Source: CADEDV01 sp964437415
GTDB taxonomy: Bacteria > Bacteroidota > Bacteroidia > Chitinophagales > Chitinophagaceae
Length of the DNA: 64,000 nucleotides
Direction of reading: 5' to 3'
Assembly: GCA_964437415.1 (NCBI GenBank)
Contig: CAYTGN010000005.1
Span: 177,597-241,596, forward strand
The notes beneath the pieces were generated by a model. It saw only the letters and a program-made list of their open reading frames with translations, was not told the origin of the DNA and ran no database searches. Below, one piece after another: positions 16,829 to 26,102 of the stretch (position 1 is the stretch's first letter; every line of letters starts with the position of its first letter). Made by a program: the position numbers and the translations under genes.

Positions 16829-18151
16829 ATGATCTCTATAATATCATACCGGCCAAATTCACTGAAAACAAAGATCATTGAGAAGATGATTCTTTTATTT
16901 TATGTCATTTTCTTTTGCAGCCTGTTCGTTTCATGGCGGGCAATAAGCAGTATCAGCACCGGCATGTTGCTGCTTCTATCCGTACTTCATACAAACCCGC
17001 TGCAAACTTTAAAGGCCCTTGACACCAGGGAAAAATTTTTTCTTTACACCTGTCTTCTTTTTTTTCTCATTCAGTTCATGCCCTTTTCTCCGGGTTGGGG
17101 AAATAGTGAGTTCTGGAAAAACATTCAGTTAAAATCAGGAGTCATCATGGTTCCGCTTGCTGTGCTTTTAACAAGGGGAGTCAGGCAGCGTAATAAGAAC
17201 ATTTTAATGAAAACATATTGTGTGGCTCTTTTCAGTTCCCTGCTTTATTGTCTTTTCATAGCCCTGAAAACCTACATGGAAACCAATAACAGCTCCGTTT
17301 TCTTTTATCACAACTTGCTGAGTCCTTTCAGGCATCACGCCGTTTTTGTGTCCATCTATACGTTTATCGCCCTTTTGTTGCTGCTGGAAGAGGCCCGGAG
17401 ACAAAACTATTTGTTCAGGCCGGCATTGCATTACTTCTTTGCTTTTTTTTTCTCCATATCAATTTTTCTTCTTTCATCAAAACTGGTAATTACTTTTCTG
17501 ATAATTTATGTATGCTATTACCTGGTGACAATAACAGTGCTGAAAAAGAACCGCCAAAGGATCGTTCTGAGCGGCATTGCGCTGATATTGGTCCTTACAG
17601 CTTTACTGCTAACTACAAATAATTTTGCCGGCAACCGTTTACGGGATATAGCAAAAGGTAGTTTTTCCCTGCACCGGCAGGAACACTTTCATCCCGGTGT
17701 TTATTTTAATGGTATCCAGTTCCGGTTGCTGCAGTTAAGACTTGTTCCAGAGATACTAACGGAACAAAGCAAATGGTGGGCAGGTACAGGCTCCTCCAAT
17801 TCACAGCAATTACTGGACAAAAAATACCTCTTATTGAATATGTATACCGGTGATGGAAAAAATGACAGGGGTTACCTGGGACTCAACACCCACAACCAGT
17901 TTCTTGAATCGTTGTTGAAACAGGGATTGGCAGGCTTGTTTGTATTCATCCTGTTATTCACAGCGTTCATGTTACTTGGCAGGACAAACGGGAAAAATAA
18001 CTACCTGTTTGCCTGGCTGCTTCTCGCAGCCTATACATTTATCGAATCTATCCTTGAAACCCAATATGGCATTGTTCTTTTCACTTTCTTTCCTGCATTC
18101 CTGTCAACAGGAACCCAACAGGCCAACCTTTCACCGGATCAAAGCGATTAA
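16829..18151 (+). CDS. Polytopic membrane protein, O-antigen ligase/polymerase family (Wzy_C-like)
   Basis: The 440-residue product has about ten to twelve hydrophobic helices and, in the second half, a long periplasmic loop with KWWAGTGSSNSQQLL followed by GLNTHNQFLESLLKQGLAGLFVF. The latter is the characteristic NxHNxxLExLxxxGxxG segment of the O-antigen ligase (Wzy_C) family. This is stronger family evidence than for the gene at 13271, so one of the two may act as polymerase and this one as ligase. The start at 16829 was chosen because it lies just after the Wzz-like stop and before the first helix; a longer frame overlaps the preceding gene by 112 bases. Confidence 0.8.
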   Translation: MISIISYRPNSLKTKIIEKMILLFYVIFFCSLFVSWRAISSISTGMLLLLSVLHTNPLQTLKALDTREKFFLYTCLLFFLIQFMPFSPGWGNSEFWKNIQLKSGVIMVPLAVLLTRGVRQRNKNILMKTYCVALFSSLLYCLFIALKTYMETNNSSVFFYHNLLSPFRHHAVFVSIYTFIALLLLLEEARRQNYLFRPALHYFFAFFFSISIFLLSSKLVITFLIIYVCYYLVTITVLKKNRQRIVLSGIALILVLTALLLTTNNFAGNRLRDIAKGSFSLHRQEHFHPGVYFNGIQFRLLQLRLVPEILTEQSKWWAGTGSSNSQQLLDKKYLLLNMYTGDGKNDRGYLGLNTHNQFLESLLKQGLAGLFVFILLFTAFMLLGRTNGKNNYLFAWLLLAAYTFIESILETQYGIVLFTFFPAFLSTGTQQANLSPDQSD

Positions 18152-18203
18152 AATAGAGACCAATTCTATATAACAAAACCAACCAGAACAAGCAGCATAC
18201 CTT

Positions 18204-19874
18204 TTGAAACATCTTTTTAAAAATACATGGATCGTTCTCACAGCAGCAGAAAGAAAACGCTTTGTGATCCTGGTGGTGCTGAGCATTGTTATTAGCTTAG
18301 CTGATATCATGGCTCTCGTTGGTCTGCTTTGGATCGTTAATTTTTATATCCAGCCTGCAGCAGAGACCCCTTCGTTTTTCCCTGAATGGCTTGGCCAAAA
18401 AAATTCTCTTGGCCTGATCACCCTGTTCGTGGTCCTGTTTGCATTGAAAAACCTGCTTGCCTACAGGGTGGTGCGTTTGCATTATTGCTTTACAGGTGAT
18501 GTAGCCGTTCGTATTTCCCAAAACAACCTGCAGCAATTTCAGCATTCGTCCTACCATGATTTTGTTAGTACCGATTCATCGGCGCTCATCAGGAAAATAG
18601 CCCTGCAGCCTTTTGAGTTTTGCCAGCATATTCTTTCCGGCTGGCAACAGGTGATCACACAGATCTTCCTCGTAGGCTTTGCCGTTATTGCCATCATTCT
18701 TTTCAACCCAAAACTTTTCCTGCTGTTGCTGCTGATACTTGTTCCTCCCGTGACCCTTGTTTTTTTCTTTATCCGGAAAAAAATGACTGTTACCAAAAAA
18801 CATCTCAGGGAAAACAATGAACGTTCCTATCAATATCTTCTCGATGCCCTCAAAGGATATATAGAAGGGAATATTTACCAGCGAAATGAATTTTTCCTGC
18901 AACGGTTTCTTCAGCAGCGAACTGCCTTTAGCCAGCATCTTTTTCATTCGCTTTCATTGCATAATTTCCCGGGCAGAAGTATTGAGGTGTTCGCCGTGCT
19001 TGGGCTCTTCATGCTGATCGCTATTGCCAAATGGCTGGGGTATGAAGACCAGCATTCATTGATGACCATCGGCGCCTTTATGGCTGCATCCTACAAGATC
19101 ATACCGGGAATGGTGAAGATAGTAAACCTGTCCGGGCAGATAAAAGCTTATGAATTTCGTAAAGACGAATTTGCAGCCCCTGTTAAAAAAAATGATGACC
19201 CATTACCGGTCTATAAAAAACCTGCCATTCACTCAATTAGCTGCAGCAATATTCATTTTCGCTATAACGGACAGCTGGTACTGAAAAACATTTCGTTTGT
19301 AGCAACCCGTGGACAGATGCTGGGTATTAGCGGACAATCAGGCATCGGCAAGACCACCTTGCTTCATCTGCTGATCGGCTTGCTTGAGCCGGAAAGCGGA
19401 ACCATCAGCATCAATGATACTCCCGGGAATGGTGAAAAACTAAGACGATACTGGTCTTGTATGGCCTATAGCCGGCAGCAGCCTTTTTTTATTTACGACA
19501 GTGTACTGAGAAATATTACACTTGAAGAAACCGGCCATAACGAAGAAAGACTAAAAACGGCTATGCAGGTATCCGGGTTAGACAAAGTCATCCAGGCATT
19601 TCCCGAAGGAGTTGAAAAAATAATTACGGAAAATGGGAAAAACATCAGTGGCGGGCAACAGCAAAGAATCATGCTGGCAAGAGCGTTGTACAAAAATGCT
19701 GACCTGCTGTTTCTGGATGAACCCTTTAATGAGCTGGATGAAACATCTGCCGGCTGCATCCTGGAAAAATGTAAAGAACTGGCAAAAGACAGGATAATAA
19801 TCCTTGTGACACACGATAATAAAACACTTTCCTGCTGCGATAAAATTTTATCATTGGATGAAAACAGCTTCTGA
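18204..19874 (+). CDS. ABC transporter, fused permease and ATPase (MsbA/PglK-like exporter)
   Basis: The 556-residue product has an N-terminal six-helix membrane domain (about residues 18-310) and a C-terminal ATPase. The ATPase shows Walker A GQSGIGKTT (about 377-385), signature SGGQQQRIMLARAL, Walker B LLFLDEPFNELDE and a switch His in LVTHD. Proteins of this plan export lipids, lipid-linked oligosaccharides (PglK) or peptides. In this locus a glycolipid or glycan substrate is likely. The only start preceding the first helix in frame is TTG at 18204; the next ATG lies inside the helix. The gene overlaps the next glycosyltransferase by 17 bases, implying coupled translation. Confidence 0.88.
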   Translation: MKHLFKNTWIVLTAAERKRFVILVVLSIVISLADIMALVGLLWIVNFYIQPAAETPSFFPEWLGQKNSLGLITLFVVLFALKNLLAYRVVRLHYCFTGDVAVRISQNNLQQFQHSSYHDFVSTDSSALIRKIALQPFEFCQHILSGWQQVITQIFLVGFAVIAIILFNPKLFLLLLLILVPPVTLVFFFIRKKMTVTKKHLRENNERSYQYLLDALKGYIEGNIYQRNEFFLQRFLQQRTAFSQHLFHSLSLHNFPGRSIEVFAVLGLFMLIAIAKWLGYEDQHSLMTIGAFMAASYKIIPGMVKIVNLSGQIKAYEFRKDEFAAPVKKNDDPLPVYKKPAIHSISCSNIHFRYNGQLVLKNISFVATRGQMLGISGQSGIGKTTLLHLLIGLLEPESGTISINDTPGNGEKLRRYWSCMAYSRQQPFFIYDSVLRNITLEETGHNEERLKTAMQVSGLDKVIQAFPEGVEKIITENGKNISGGQQQRIMLARALYKNADLLFLDEPFNELDETSAGCILEKCKELAKDRIIILVTHDNKTLSCCDKILSLDENSF

Positions 19875-20997
19875 TACTTTGGTAATACTGATACCCGGTT
19901 TCCCAAAAGACGAGAACGACAGCACCTGCCTGCCCTCACAACAGGTTTTTGTCCGCTGCCTGAAAAGCCTGTACCCGGAACTTCACATCATCGTATTAAG
20001 CTTTCAATACCCCTATCACCGGAGTCCTTACCAATGGCACGGTATAGAAGTGATCCCTTTCTCCGGAAGGAACAGGGGTGGCATAAGACGCTTATGGCTA
20101 AGGCAAAATATCTATGACTGTTTAAAAAAAATTCACCTGCAGCACAACCTTATCGGACTGCTTAGTTTCTGGTATGGCGAATGTGCAGTAAGCGGAAACA
20201 GGTTTGGTAAAAAATATGGTATCCGGCACTATTGCTGGATCAGGGGACAGGATGCAAAGAAAGACAATAAGTCTCCCCGAAAATTTCAATTACCCTCCGT
20301 TGAGTTAATTGCTTTGTCTGATTTCTTACAAGAAGAATTAGAAAGAAATCACAGGACAAAACCCTTTACTGTGATACCTCCCGGAGTTGATACCAATTGT
20401 TTCCCGGAACCGAAACCCAAAAAAGATATTGATCTTCTTGCTGCTGGTTCATTGATACCGCTAAAACAATATGCTTTCTTCATTGAAGTTGTAGCAGCAG
20501 TGAAAAAGCATATTCCTTCCGTTCGGGCTGTGCTGGCTGGTGATGGACCGCAGCAACCATTGTTGCAGCAAATGATTGACTGTACGGATCTGCGGGAAAA
20601 TATTTTACTGACAGGTGAGCTTCCGCACCGGGAAGTATTGCACCTGATGCAAAAAAGCAAAGTGTTTGTGCATCCTTCCTCGTATGAAGGTTTTTCGGGT
20701 GTTTGCCTGGAGGCGCTGGCAGCAGGTTGTCATGTCATCAGTTTTTGCAGAGCTATGAAGCGGGAGGTTGACCAATGGTATATTGTGCAAAGCAAAAAAG
20801 AAATGACCGAAAAAACAGTTGAGCTACTAACCGGCGAACACATTTCTTACAAGCCTGTCGTTCCATACACGGTTGACAGCAGTGTGGAGCAGATCATGAA
20901 GTTATTTAAACCTGAGCCAGTAAAGCAAGCCCTTGCCCAGCTTTCGGCAGGCCATGAAACTAAAGGGGCGGTGTCGCCAGGCTTTTACAAAGTATAG
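19858..20997 (+). CDS. GT4-type glycosyltransferase
   Basis: The 379-residue product has GT-B features. An N-terminal strand and loop ILIPGFPKDENDSTCLP start the acceptor domain, a central linker reads VIPPGVDTNCF, and a donor domain contains DLLAAGSLIPLKQY, AVLAGDGP and HPSSYEGFSGVCLEALAAGC (the EX7E-type motif). Sugar and acceptor are unknown. It starts inside the ABC transporter gene (17-base overlap). Its last 96 bases overlap, tail to tail, the 3' end of the minus-strand GT2 gene. The C-terminal 30 residues lie in that overlap and beyond the recognisable fold, so a read-through extension after loss of an earlier stop is possible. Confidence 0.85.
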   Translation: MKTASDTLVILIPGFPKDENDSTCLPSQQVFVRCLKSLYPELHIIVLSFQYPYHRSPYQWHGIEVIPFSGRNRGGIRRLWLRQNIYDCLKKIHLQHNLIGLLSFWYGECAVSGNRFGKKYGIRHYCWIRGQDAKKDNKSPRKFQLPSVELIALSDFLQEELERNHRTKPFTVIPPGVDTNCFPEPKPKKDIDLLAAGSLIPLKQYAFFIEVVAAVKKHIPSVRAVLAGDGPQQPLLQQMIDCTDLRENILLTGELPHREVLHLMQKSKVFVHPSSYEGFSGVCLEALAAGCHVISFCRAMKREVDQWYIVQSKKEMTEKTVELLTGEHISYKPVVPYTVDSSVEQIMKLFKPEPVKQALAQLSAGHETKGAVSPGFYKV

Positions 20998-21807
20998 CAA
21001 CGCATCTTTCCTTCGATCTGCCCGCAGGTACTTTTCACCAAGCTGCACACAGGCTTTGTATATAGCTTTTGCGGCGAGAGGCCGGGGCAACTTTTTTCTG
21101 TTTGCCCGGATAATTTTAATACCGTCAAGACAACTTCTTTCCCATGTTGTATGAATATAGTTGCTATCGTGCAGGCGGCGAAAGAATAACGGTTCGTATA
21201 GTATCACCGCATCATGATACTCCGCAAGACGGATAATAAAAGCCGTGTCGGAAAAGGTCATGTCTTCAGCAAAAACACCTGATACCGGCAGGCATTCCTT
21301 TCGCAACAGCAAAGCCTGGGTATAGCTTGTTATCTCAGCATTAAAAATAGCTGTGAATATATTACCGGTCCTTATTCCGGAATGTTGCCGGTAAAAATAT
21401 TTTAATGGCATGCCGGGCTGTTGAAATGTGTAACCGCCGGTAAGACAAAAACCGGCTTTGGGATATTGCTGCAAAGCATTCACCTGCTTTTCGAGTTTTG
21501 TTTCATCCCAAAGATCATCTGAATCCATAAAGGCTATAAGATCGCCTTTAGCTCTTGCCATTCCTGCATTCTTAAGTTTGCCCCCGATGCCAATTCTTCC
21601 GGCCGTAATGAAACCTATCCTGCTGTCAGCAAGATTTTCAACAAGGCTTTCCGTATTGTCTTCCGATCCGTCATCCATAATAATCAATTCCCAGTTTTTA
21701 TAGGTCTGCTTCCTGATGCTGTCAATAGTTTCTATAATCAGCGAAGCCCTGTTGTAAGTGGCCATGATGATACTTATCATGGGGTTTTTATGCGTTTGTT
21801 CAGACAT
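20902..21807 (-). CDS. GT2 (GT-A) glycosyltransferase
   Basis: The 301-residue product opens with the GT2 hallmark ISIIMATYNRASLIIETIDSI, then IMDDGSEDNTESLV and the metal-binding FMDSDDLWDETKLEKQ, typical of family 2 transferases that use nucleotide sugars at the inner membrane surface. No membrane helices are seen. The C-terminal part (YLRADRRKDALLYFVKAWRHRPFSF) has a TPR-like helical character. It begins 2 bases after the stop of the GT4 gene at 21810 in the direction of transcription, so the two form a minus-strand pair. Its 3' end overlaps the convergent GT4 gene by 96 bases. Confidence 0.87.
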   Translation of the reverse strand: MSEQTHKNPMISIIMATYNRASLIIETIDSIRKQTYKNWELIIMDDGSEDNTESLVENLADSRIGFITAGRIGIGGKLKNAGMARAKGDLIAFMDSDDLWDETKLEKQVNALQQYPKAGFCLTGGYTFQQPGMPLKYFYRQHSGIRTGNIFTAIFNAEITSYTQALLLRKECLPVSGVFAEDMTFSDTAFIIRLAEYHDAVILYEPLFFRRLHDSNYIHTTWERSCLDGIKIIRANRKKLPRPLAAKAIYKACVQLGEKYLRADRRKDALLYFVKAWRHRPFSFMACRKLGKGLLYWLRFK

Positions 21808-21809
21808 TT

Positions 21810-22904
21810 TTACCTGGCAATTGAATCAATAACTTTCTCGATCTTCCCGGCAATAGCTGAAAAAGAAAGTTCACGGTTAAAATGTGCAATCACCTTTTGT
21901 CTTTCCTCTTCCAAATCCATATTGATCGTTTTTAATAAAGACTGAAACAGGGCCTGTCCATCACCCGGCTGGTATAAAATTCCACAATGCCCCTTTCCTG
22001 TCATAGCCCTGAATGAAGGTATATCCGTAACAACCGGGATGCAACCACAGGACATGGCTTCACAAGCAGCAATGCCGCCGCCTTCATAATGCGAACCGGA
22101 AATAAAAAAATCAGCGCTGTTATACCAGTCCTGCAAATTCCTGTGTGCTGTCTTCCCTATCAATTTTATGTTCGCCGAACCACCTATGAGTTCAGTCACT
22201 TCATCCTGCAAAGGCCCGGATTGAAAGATCATGTATAGTACGGCTTTAGGGTTGACAGCGGTAAATCGTTTAAATACTTTTATCACTGTGGCCGGATCTT
22301 TGTTTGCATCCAGCCTGCCTACCCATAAAAAAACAGGTTGCCCCTCCACTTTGACAGTTTGGCGGGCAGTTGTTTTATCACCCGGACCGAACACAGAAGA
22401 TGCAGGCATGACTTCATGTATCTTTCCACGTTGTTTTATCGTGCCCTTCCTGAGCCAGTCTTTCCCCAAATCAACTGAACTGAACAAATAAGCATCCGTG
22501 CAGCGGTCGGCCAATTGCTGCAATCTTTTTTTCAAACCCCTGAAGGGTTTTTCCGACCGGTGCAGCACAATGATCTTTACTGTTCGGCCAAGTGTTCTCC
22601 GCAGTTGAATGATCTGCATCGGGAAGATGAAACCGTTCACCAAAACAACATCCGGCTTCCATGCTTTGATCACAGCATGCATCTTCACAGGGAAACGGGA
22701 TACAGGCTTTTTTAAATCTATAAAATGATACAATACTCTTTTCTGTTGCAATTCACCTTCGTAGCTGATCCGTTCAATACTCATCACCTCGTGCCGCAAG
22801 GCTAATGATTCAAGGATGCCTGTATAAAAATCTATCCTTTCGAGCCATTGCTGCGGATCGGTATATTCAGGGGTCTTGCTGTAACTGGTGCTGACAATTC
22901 TCAA
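21810..22904 (-). CDS. GT4-type glycosyltransferase
   Basis: The 364-residue product has a GT-B plan: an N-terminal domain with VDLGKDWLRKG and HEVMPASSVFGPGD, then the donor domain FLWVGRLDANKDPATVIKVF, IGKTAHRNLQDWYNSADFFISGSHYEGGGIAACEAMSCGCIPV. The family motif is read as EGGGIAACEAMSCG, slightly unusual for its three glycines. The best start is TTG at 22904, immediately before the first strand (RIVSTSYSKTP); no ATG precedes it in frame. It is divergent from the plus-strand gene at 22940 with 35 bases between starts, so promoters of the two must overlap. Confidence 0.85.
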   Translation of the reverse strand: MRIVSTSYSKTPEYTDPQQWLERIDFYTGILESLALRHEVMSIERISYEGELQQKRVLYHFIDLKKPVSRFPVKMHAVIKAWKPDVVLVNGFIFPMQIIQLRRTLGRTVKIIVLHRSEKPFRGLKKRLQQLADRCTDAYLFSSVDLGKDWLRKGTIKQRGKIHEVMPASSVFGPGDKTTARQTVKVEGQPVFLWVGRLDANKDPATVIKVFKRFTAVNPKAVLYMIFQSGPLQDEVTELIGGSANIKLIGKTAHRNLQDWYNSADFFISGSHYEGGGIAACEAMSCGCIPVVTDIPSFRAMTGKGHCGILYQPGDGQALFQSLLKTINMDLEEERQKVIAHFNRELSFSAIAGKIEKVIDSIAR

Positions 22905-22939
22905 TAGAAGTGGCTGTTATTTTTTCTTAGTTTTAGAGA

Positions 22940-23899
22940 ATGAAGCTTTTTCAACAACTGCTGAACCGCTGCAAAGGCCTCTCATTCTCCCAGGAATATC
23001 TCTGTCTGCAGCCGGGTTCTTTTGAAAAACCTTTTTTCGTTTTTCTCACCAGCCATGATGGGAACATCCGTGATATTACCCGGCAACACTGCTTTATCGG
23101 ATATTCCCCGCTTATCATCGCCATTCCCTGTCTGCCCGGTGATACCCCGCCGGAAGAAAACATTGGCCTGCTGTTTTCAATAAACGAAAATTTTTCTGCA
23201 AAGGATGCCGTTGCCCGCCTGCTGCTGAAAAAAATTAAAGAACAGCCTGCCTCCGCCGTAACCATTCATTACTATGAAGGAGTAAAAGGAGAGCATCGTT
23301 TCATTCCTGCATTTCAGCAGTTCATTATACAGCTTCACAACCGGCTTTATCACAAAAAACCTGGTAATGTCTACCTGCGGGGAAATCTATATAAACAGGT
23401 ACAGATCGCTTATTCAATTCCCCGGAACATTTCGCTTATCACTGTTGGCATGAATGAAAGTTTCAATCTTTTTCCCACTGACCTGCATGGACCGGCGGGA
23501 AAAAATCATTACATCATTTCCCTGCGGAATGAAGGAAAGGCCTGCCGGCAGGTGATGGGATGTGGTAAACTATTGCTCAGCTGTGTTGATGCATCGCTTT
23601 ACAAAACAGCGTATTCCCTGGGAAAAAATCATATGCAGGAAATGAAAGAGATAGGCCATTTTCCTTTTAGCAGTGCCCGGTCTCCATTTTTTCAATTGCC
23701 CTTGCCGCAGAAAGCAATCAGCAGCCGGGAACTGGAACTGGCAGATTCTTTTATGAATGGCTTACATCATTTGCTGCTTTTTAAAGTGGCCGGCCAGCAA
23801 CATTTCTCCGGTGAAGAATCCGCTCTGTCACATACTCATGCCGTGCCTGCTACCTGGCGTCATAAGAAAGGCCTGCCGGGCAACTATTTACTGCGCTGA
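22940..23899 (+). CDS. Uncharacterised protein with weak flavin-reductase-like resemblance, 319 aa
   Basis: Family not recognised with confidence. The first half (residues 1-150) is a mixed alpha/beta region without clear motifs. The second half (about 155-300) contains ISLITVGMNESFNLFPTDLHGP, HYIISLRNEGKACRQV and KLLLSCVDASLYKTAYSLGKNH. Together these look like the FMN-binding split-barrel domain of flavin reductases. If so, it could pass electrons to or act beside the radical SAM enzymes that follow. It has no signal peptide. It is separated from the radical SAM gene at 23941 by 41 bases on the same strand. The functional assignment is inference only. Confidence 0.55.
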   Translation: MKLFQQLLNRCKGLSFSQEYLCLQPGSFEKPFFVFLTSHDGNIRDITRQHCFIGYSPLIIAIPCLPGDTPPEENIGLLFSINENFSAKDAVARLLLKKIKEQPASAVTIHYYEGVKGEHRFIPAFQQFIIQLHNRLYHKKPGNVYLRGNLYKQVQIAYSIPRNISLITVGMNESFNLFPTDLHGPAGKNHYIISLRNEGKACRQVMGCGKLLLSCVDASLYKTAYSLGKNHMQEMKEIGHFPFSSARSPFFQLPLPQKAISSRELELADSFMNGLHHLLLFKVAGQQHFSGEESALSHTHAVPATWRHKKGLPGNYLLR

Positions 23900-23940
23900 A
23901 CCGATTAGAAATCCGGCATGCAACGCTGCCTTTTCAGCCC

Positions 23941-25440
23941 ATGAACAAGGTTCTATTATTTAATCCCCGTGCAGCGGAATCAAAAGCAAGGGTTCCTAAT
24001 TCCATTCTCTCTATTGCTGCTTCCATAGAAGGGAAATATGACTATGCCATAGTGGACGGGAATCTCGAAAAAAATCCATTGAAGGTTTTACTCAGCTATC
24101 TTGAGACAGGCGAGTTTGACGTGTTTGGCTGCACCGTGATGCCTGGTCCTCAACTGAAACAGGCCATCCCCATTACCAAAGAGATCAGGAAAAGATTCCC
24201 GCAAGTAAAAATTGTGTGGGGCGGATACTTCCCTTCCAATCACAGCCAGGTGTGCATCAATTCCGGGTATATTGATTTTCTTGTTTATGGCCCCGGTGAT
24301 CATGCTTTCCCGCTACTGATGGATGCCCTGCAAACAGGTTCTCCTTTTCATGATATCCCCAATTTTATCTTTAAAGAGAATGGAAAGGTCATCAAAACTA
24401 GAAAAGACGAGTTGTATGACCAGGATGCTTTACCACCGCTTCCTTATGAAAAACTGAACAGTTTCTATTCAATGAAGAAATATATCGGCAAATCCATCCT
24501 CGGAACAAAAACATTTGCCTATCACAGTAGCGTAGGCTGTCCCTTCAAATGTGCTTTTTGCGGAGTGGTACCCATTTATAATGCAAGATGGAGAGGCCGG
24601 TCAGCAGCAAAAATCTACGGGGACATAAAAGAGGTGAAAGAAAAATACGGTATCAACGCTGTTGAATTCTATGACAGCAATTTCTTTGTATCGGAGCAGC
24701 GGGTGGTGGAATTTTCCAAACTCATTAAAAGAGAAAATCTCGTTTGGTGGGGTGAAGGCCGGATAGATACCATTGACAGGTATTCCGACGAAAGCCTGTC
24801 ACTGATGCGGGAGGCCGGATGCAAAATGATCTTTCACGGTGCTGAAACCGGCAATGATGAGATGCTGAAGAAAATGGATAAAGGCGGCACGCAAACAGGC
24901 GAACAAATTAAACGCTTTGCAGCCAGGATGGCAAAGTTTGACATCATTCCTGAATATTCATTTGTAATCGGCACACCTGCCGACACTGAAGAGGAAGTAA
25001 ACAAACAAATTGATTTTGACATTCAGTTCATCCGGGAGATAAAAGAGATCAACCCGCGGACAGAGATCATTATTTATGTGTACAGCCCTGTGCCCACCGA
25101 AGGTTCACAATTATCCTACGATGTGATCAAAGCAGGGTTTCATTTCCCGCAAACATTAGATGAATGGACTATACCGCAATGGGAAAATTTTGATCTGCAC
25201 CGCAACCCGCTCACACCCTGGCTGAAACCCTATATGATAGACAAGATCAAAAATTTTGAAACCGTGCTGAATGGATACTACCCTACGGTAACAGACACAA
25301 AACTGACCCCGCTCCGGATCAAATTACTAAAAACAGTTTCCGGACTCAGGTATAAAAAGAACTGGAACAAGTATCCGTATGAGATCAAACTTATGCAACG
25401 GTTGTTTAAATACCGTCAACCGGAATTGGAAGGATTTTGA
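23941..25440 (+). CDS. Radical SAM protein with N-terminal B12-binding-type domain (first of two)
   Basis: The 499-residue product has a Rossmann-like N-terminal domain (about 1-150; VFGCTVMPGPQLKQAIPITKEI, VWGGYFPSNHSQVC, FLVYGPGDHAFPLLMDAL) as in cobalamin-dependent radical SAM proteins. The radical SAM core follows, with the iron-sulfur motif at Cys200, Cys204 and Cys207 (GCPFKCAFC). Further core markers are EFYDSNFFVS and MIFHGAETGNDEMLKKMDKGG. Class B enzymes of this plan methylate unactivated carbons or rearrange sugar-like or lipid substrates. Substrate is unknown. The stop overlaps the TTG start of the next gene by 4 bases. Confidence 0.88.
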   Translation: MNKVLLFNPRAAESKARVPNSILSIAASIEGKYDYAIVDGNLEKNPLKVLLSYLETGEFDVFGCTVMPGPQLKQAIPITKEIRKRFPQVKIVWGGYFPSNHSQVCINSGYIDFLVYGPGDHAFPLLMDALQTGSPFHDIPNFIFKENGKVIKTRKDELYDQDALPPLPYEKLNSFYSMKKYIGKSILGTKTFAYHSSVGCPFKCAFCGVVPIYNARWRGRSAAKIYGDIKEVKEKYGINAVEFYDSNFFVSEQRVVEFSKLIKRENLVWWGEGRIDTIDRYSDESLSLMREAGCKMIFHGAETGNDEMLKKMDKGGTQTGEQIKRFAARMAKFDIIPEYSFVIGTPADTEEEVNKQIDFDIQFIREIKEINPRTEIIIYVYSPVPTEGSQLSYDVIKAGFHFPQTLDEWTIPQWENFDLHRNPLTPWLKPYMIDKIKNFETVLNGYYPTVTDTKLTPLRIKLLKTVSGLRYKKNWNKYPYEIKLMQRLFKYRQPELEGF

Positions 25441-26102
25441 GAACAGTTATCAAACATATTGTTGCCGGCACTTATAAGCCTTTGCTGACAAGATACCTTG
25501 CCAGGACAAGAGTGTATTATCATGAAGGCCTCCGGCTTCAAATTCCGCCAGGAGTTTTTCACCCCGGATTCTTTTTCAGCACTCACTTTCTGCTAAACTA
25601 TATACGAAGACAACCGCTGCAACAAAAGAGCTTTCTCGAACTGGGGGCCGGCAGTGGATTGATTGCTATGCAGGCTGCCCGGCATGGCGCTATTGCCTAC
25701 GCATCGGATATTAACCCGCTGGTCATAGAATATCTGCACCGAAACAGCAGCATGAACAATATCCCGCTGACCATTATTCATTCAGACCTGTTTGCAAACA
25801 TCCCGGAGCAACAATTTGACATGATCGCCATCAATCCACCCTATTATAATAAAGAACCCGTATCAGCAGCAGAGCAGGCTTGGTATTGTGGTGAAAACGG
25901 AGAATACTTCTTTCGCTTTTTTGAACAGTTACCCTCTTACATTCATAAGACCAGCAACACCACCATGGTGCTTTGCGAGGGATGCGACATACCCATGATC
26001 AACAAATTTGCTGCGGAAAACGGGTTTACGCTGCAGTTGAAGCGAACAAAGAGAAACATGCTGGAAAAAAATTTCATTTACACCGTTGAACAAATAACAT
26101 GA
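25437..26102 (+). CDS. SAM-dependent methyltransferase, HemK-like (NPPY motif)
   Basis: The 221-residue product has motif I FLELGAGSGLIAMQAARHG, an acidic motif II position (ASDINPLVI) and the catalytic motif IV MIAINPPYYNKE. NPPY is typical of methyltransferases that act on planar nitrogen (glutamine, adenine), but small-molecule enzymes with it also exist. The best start is TTG at 25437, giving the overlap TTGA with the preceding stop; no earlier in-frame ATG exists. Context suggests a small-molecule or glycan substrate and not a release factor, because true PrmC enzymes lie elsewhere in genomes. This is uncertain. Confidence 0.8.
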   Translation: MRTVIKHIVAGTYKPLLTRYLARTRVYYHEGLRLQIPPGVFHPGFFFSTHFLLNYIRRQPLQQKSFLELGAGSGLIAMQAARHGAIAYASDINPLVIEYLHRNSSMNNIPLTIIHSDLFANIPEQQFDMIAINPPYYNKEPVSAAEQAWYCGENGEYFFRFFEQLPSYIHKTSNTTMVLCEGCDIPMINKFAAENGFTLQLKRTKRNMLEKNFIYTVEQIT

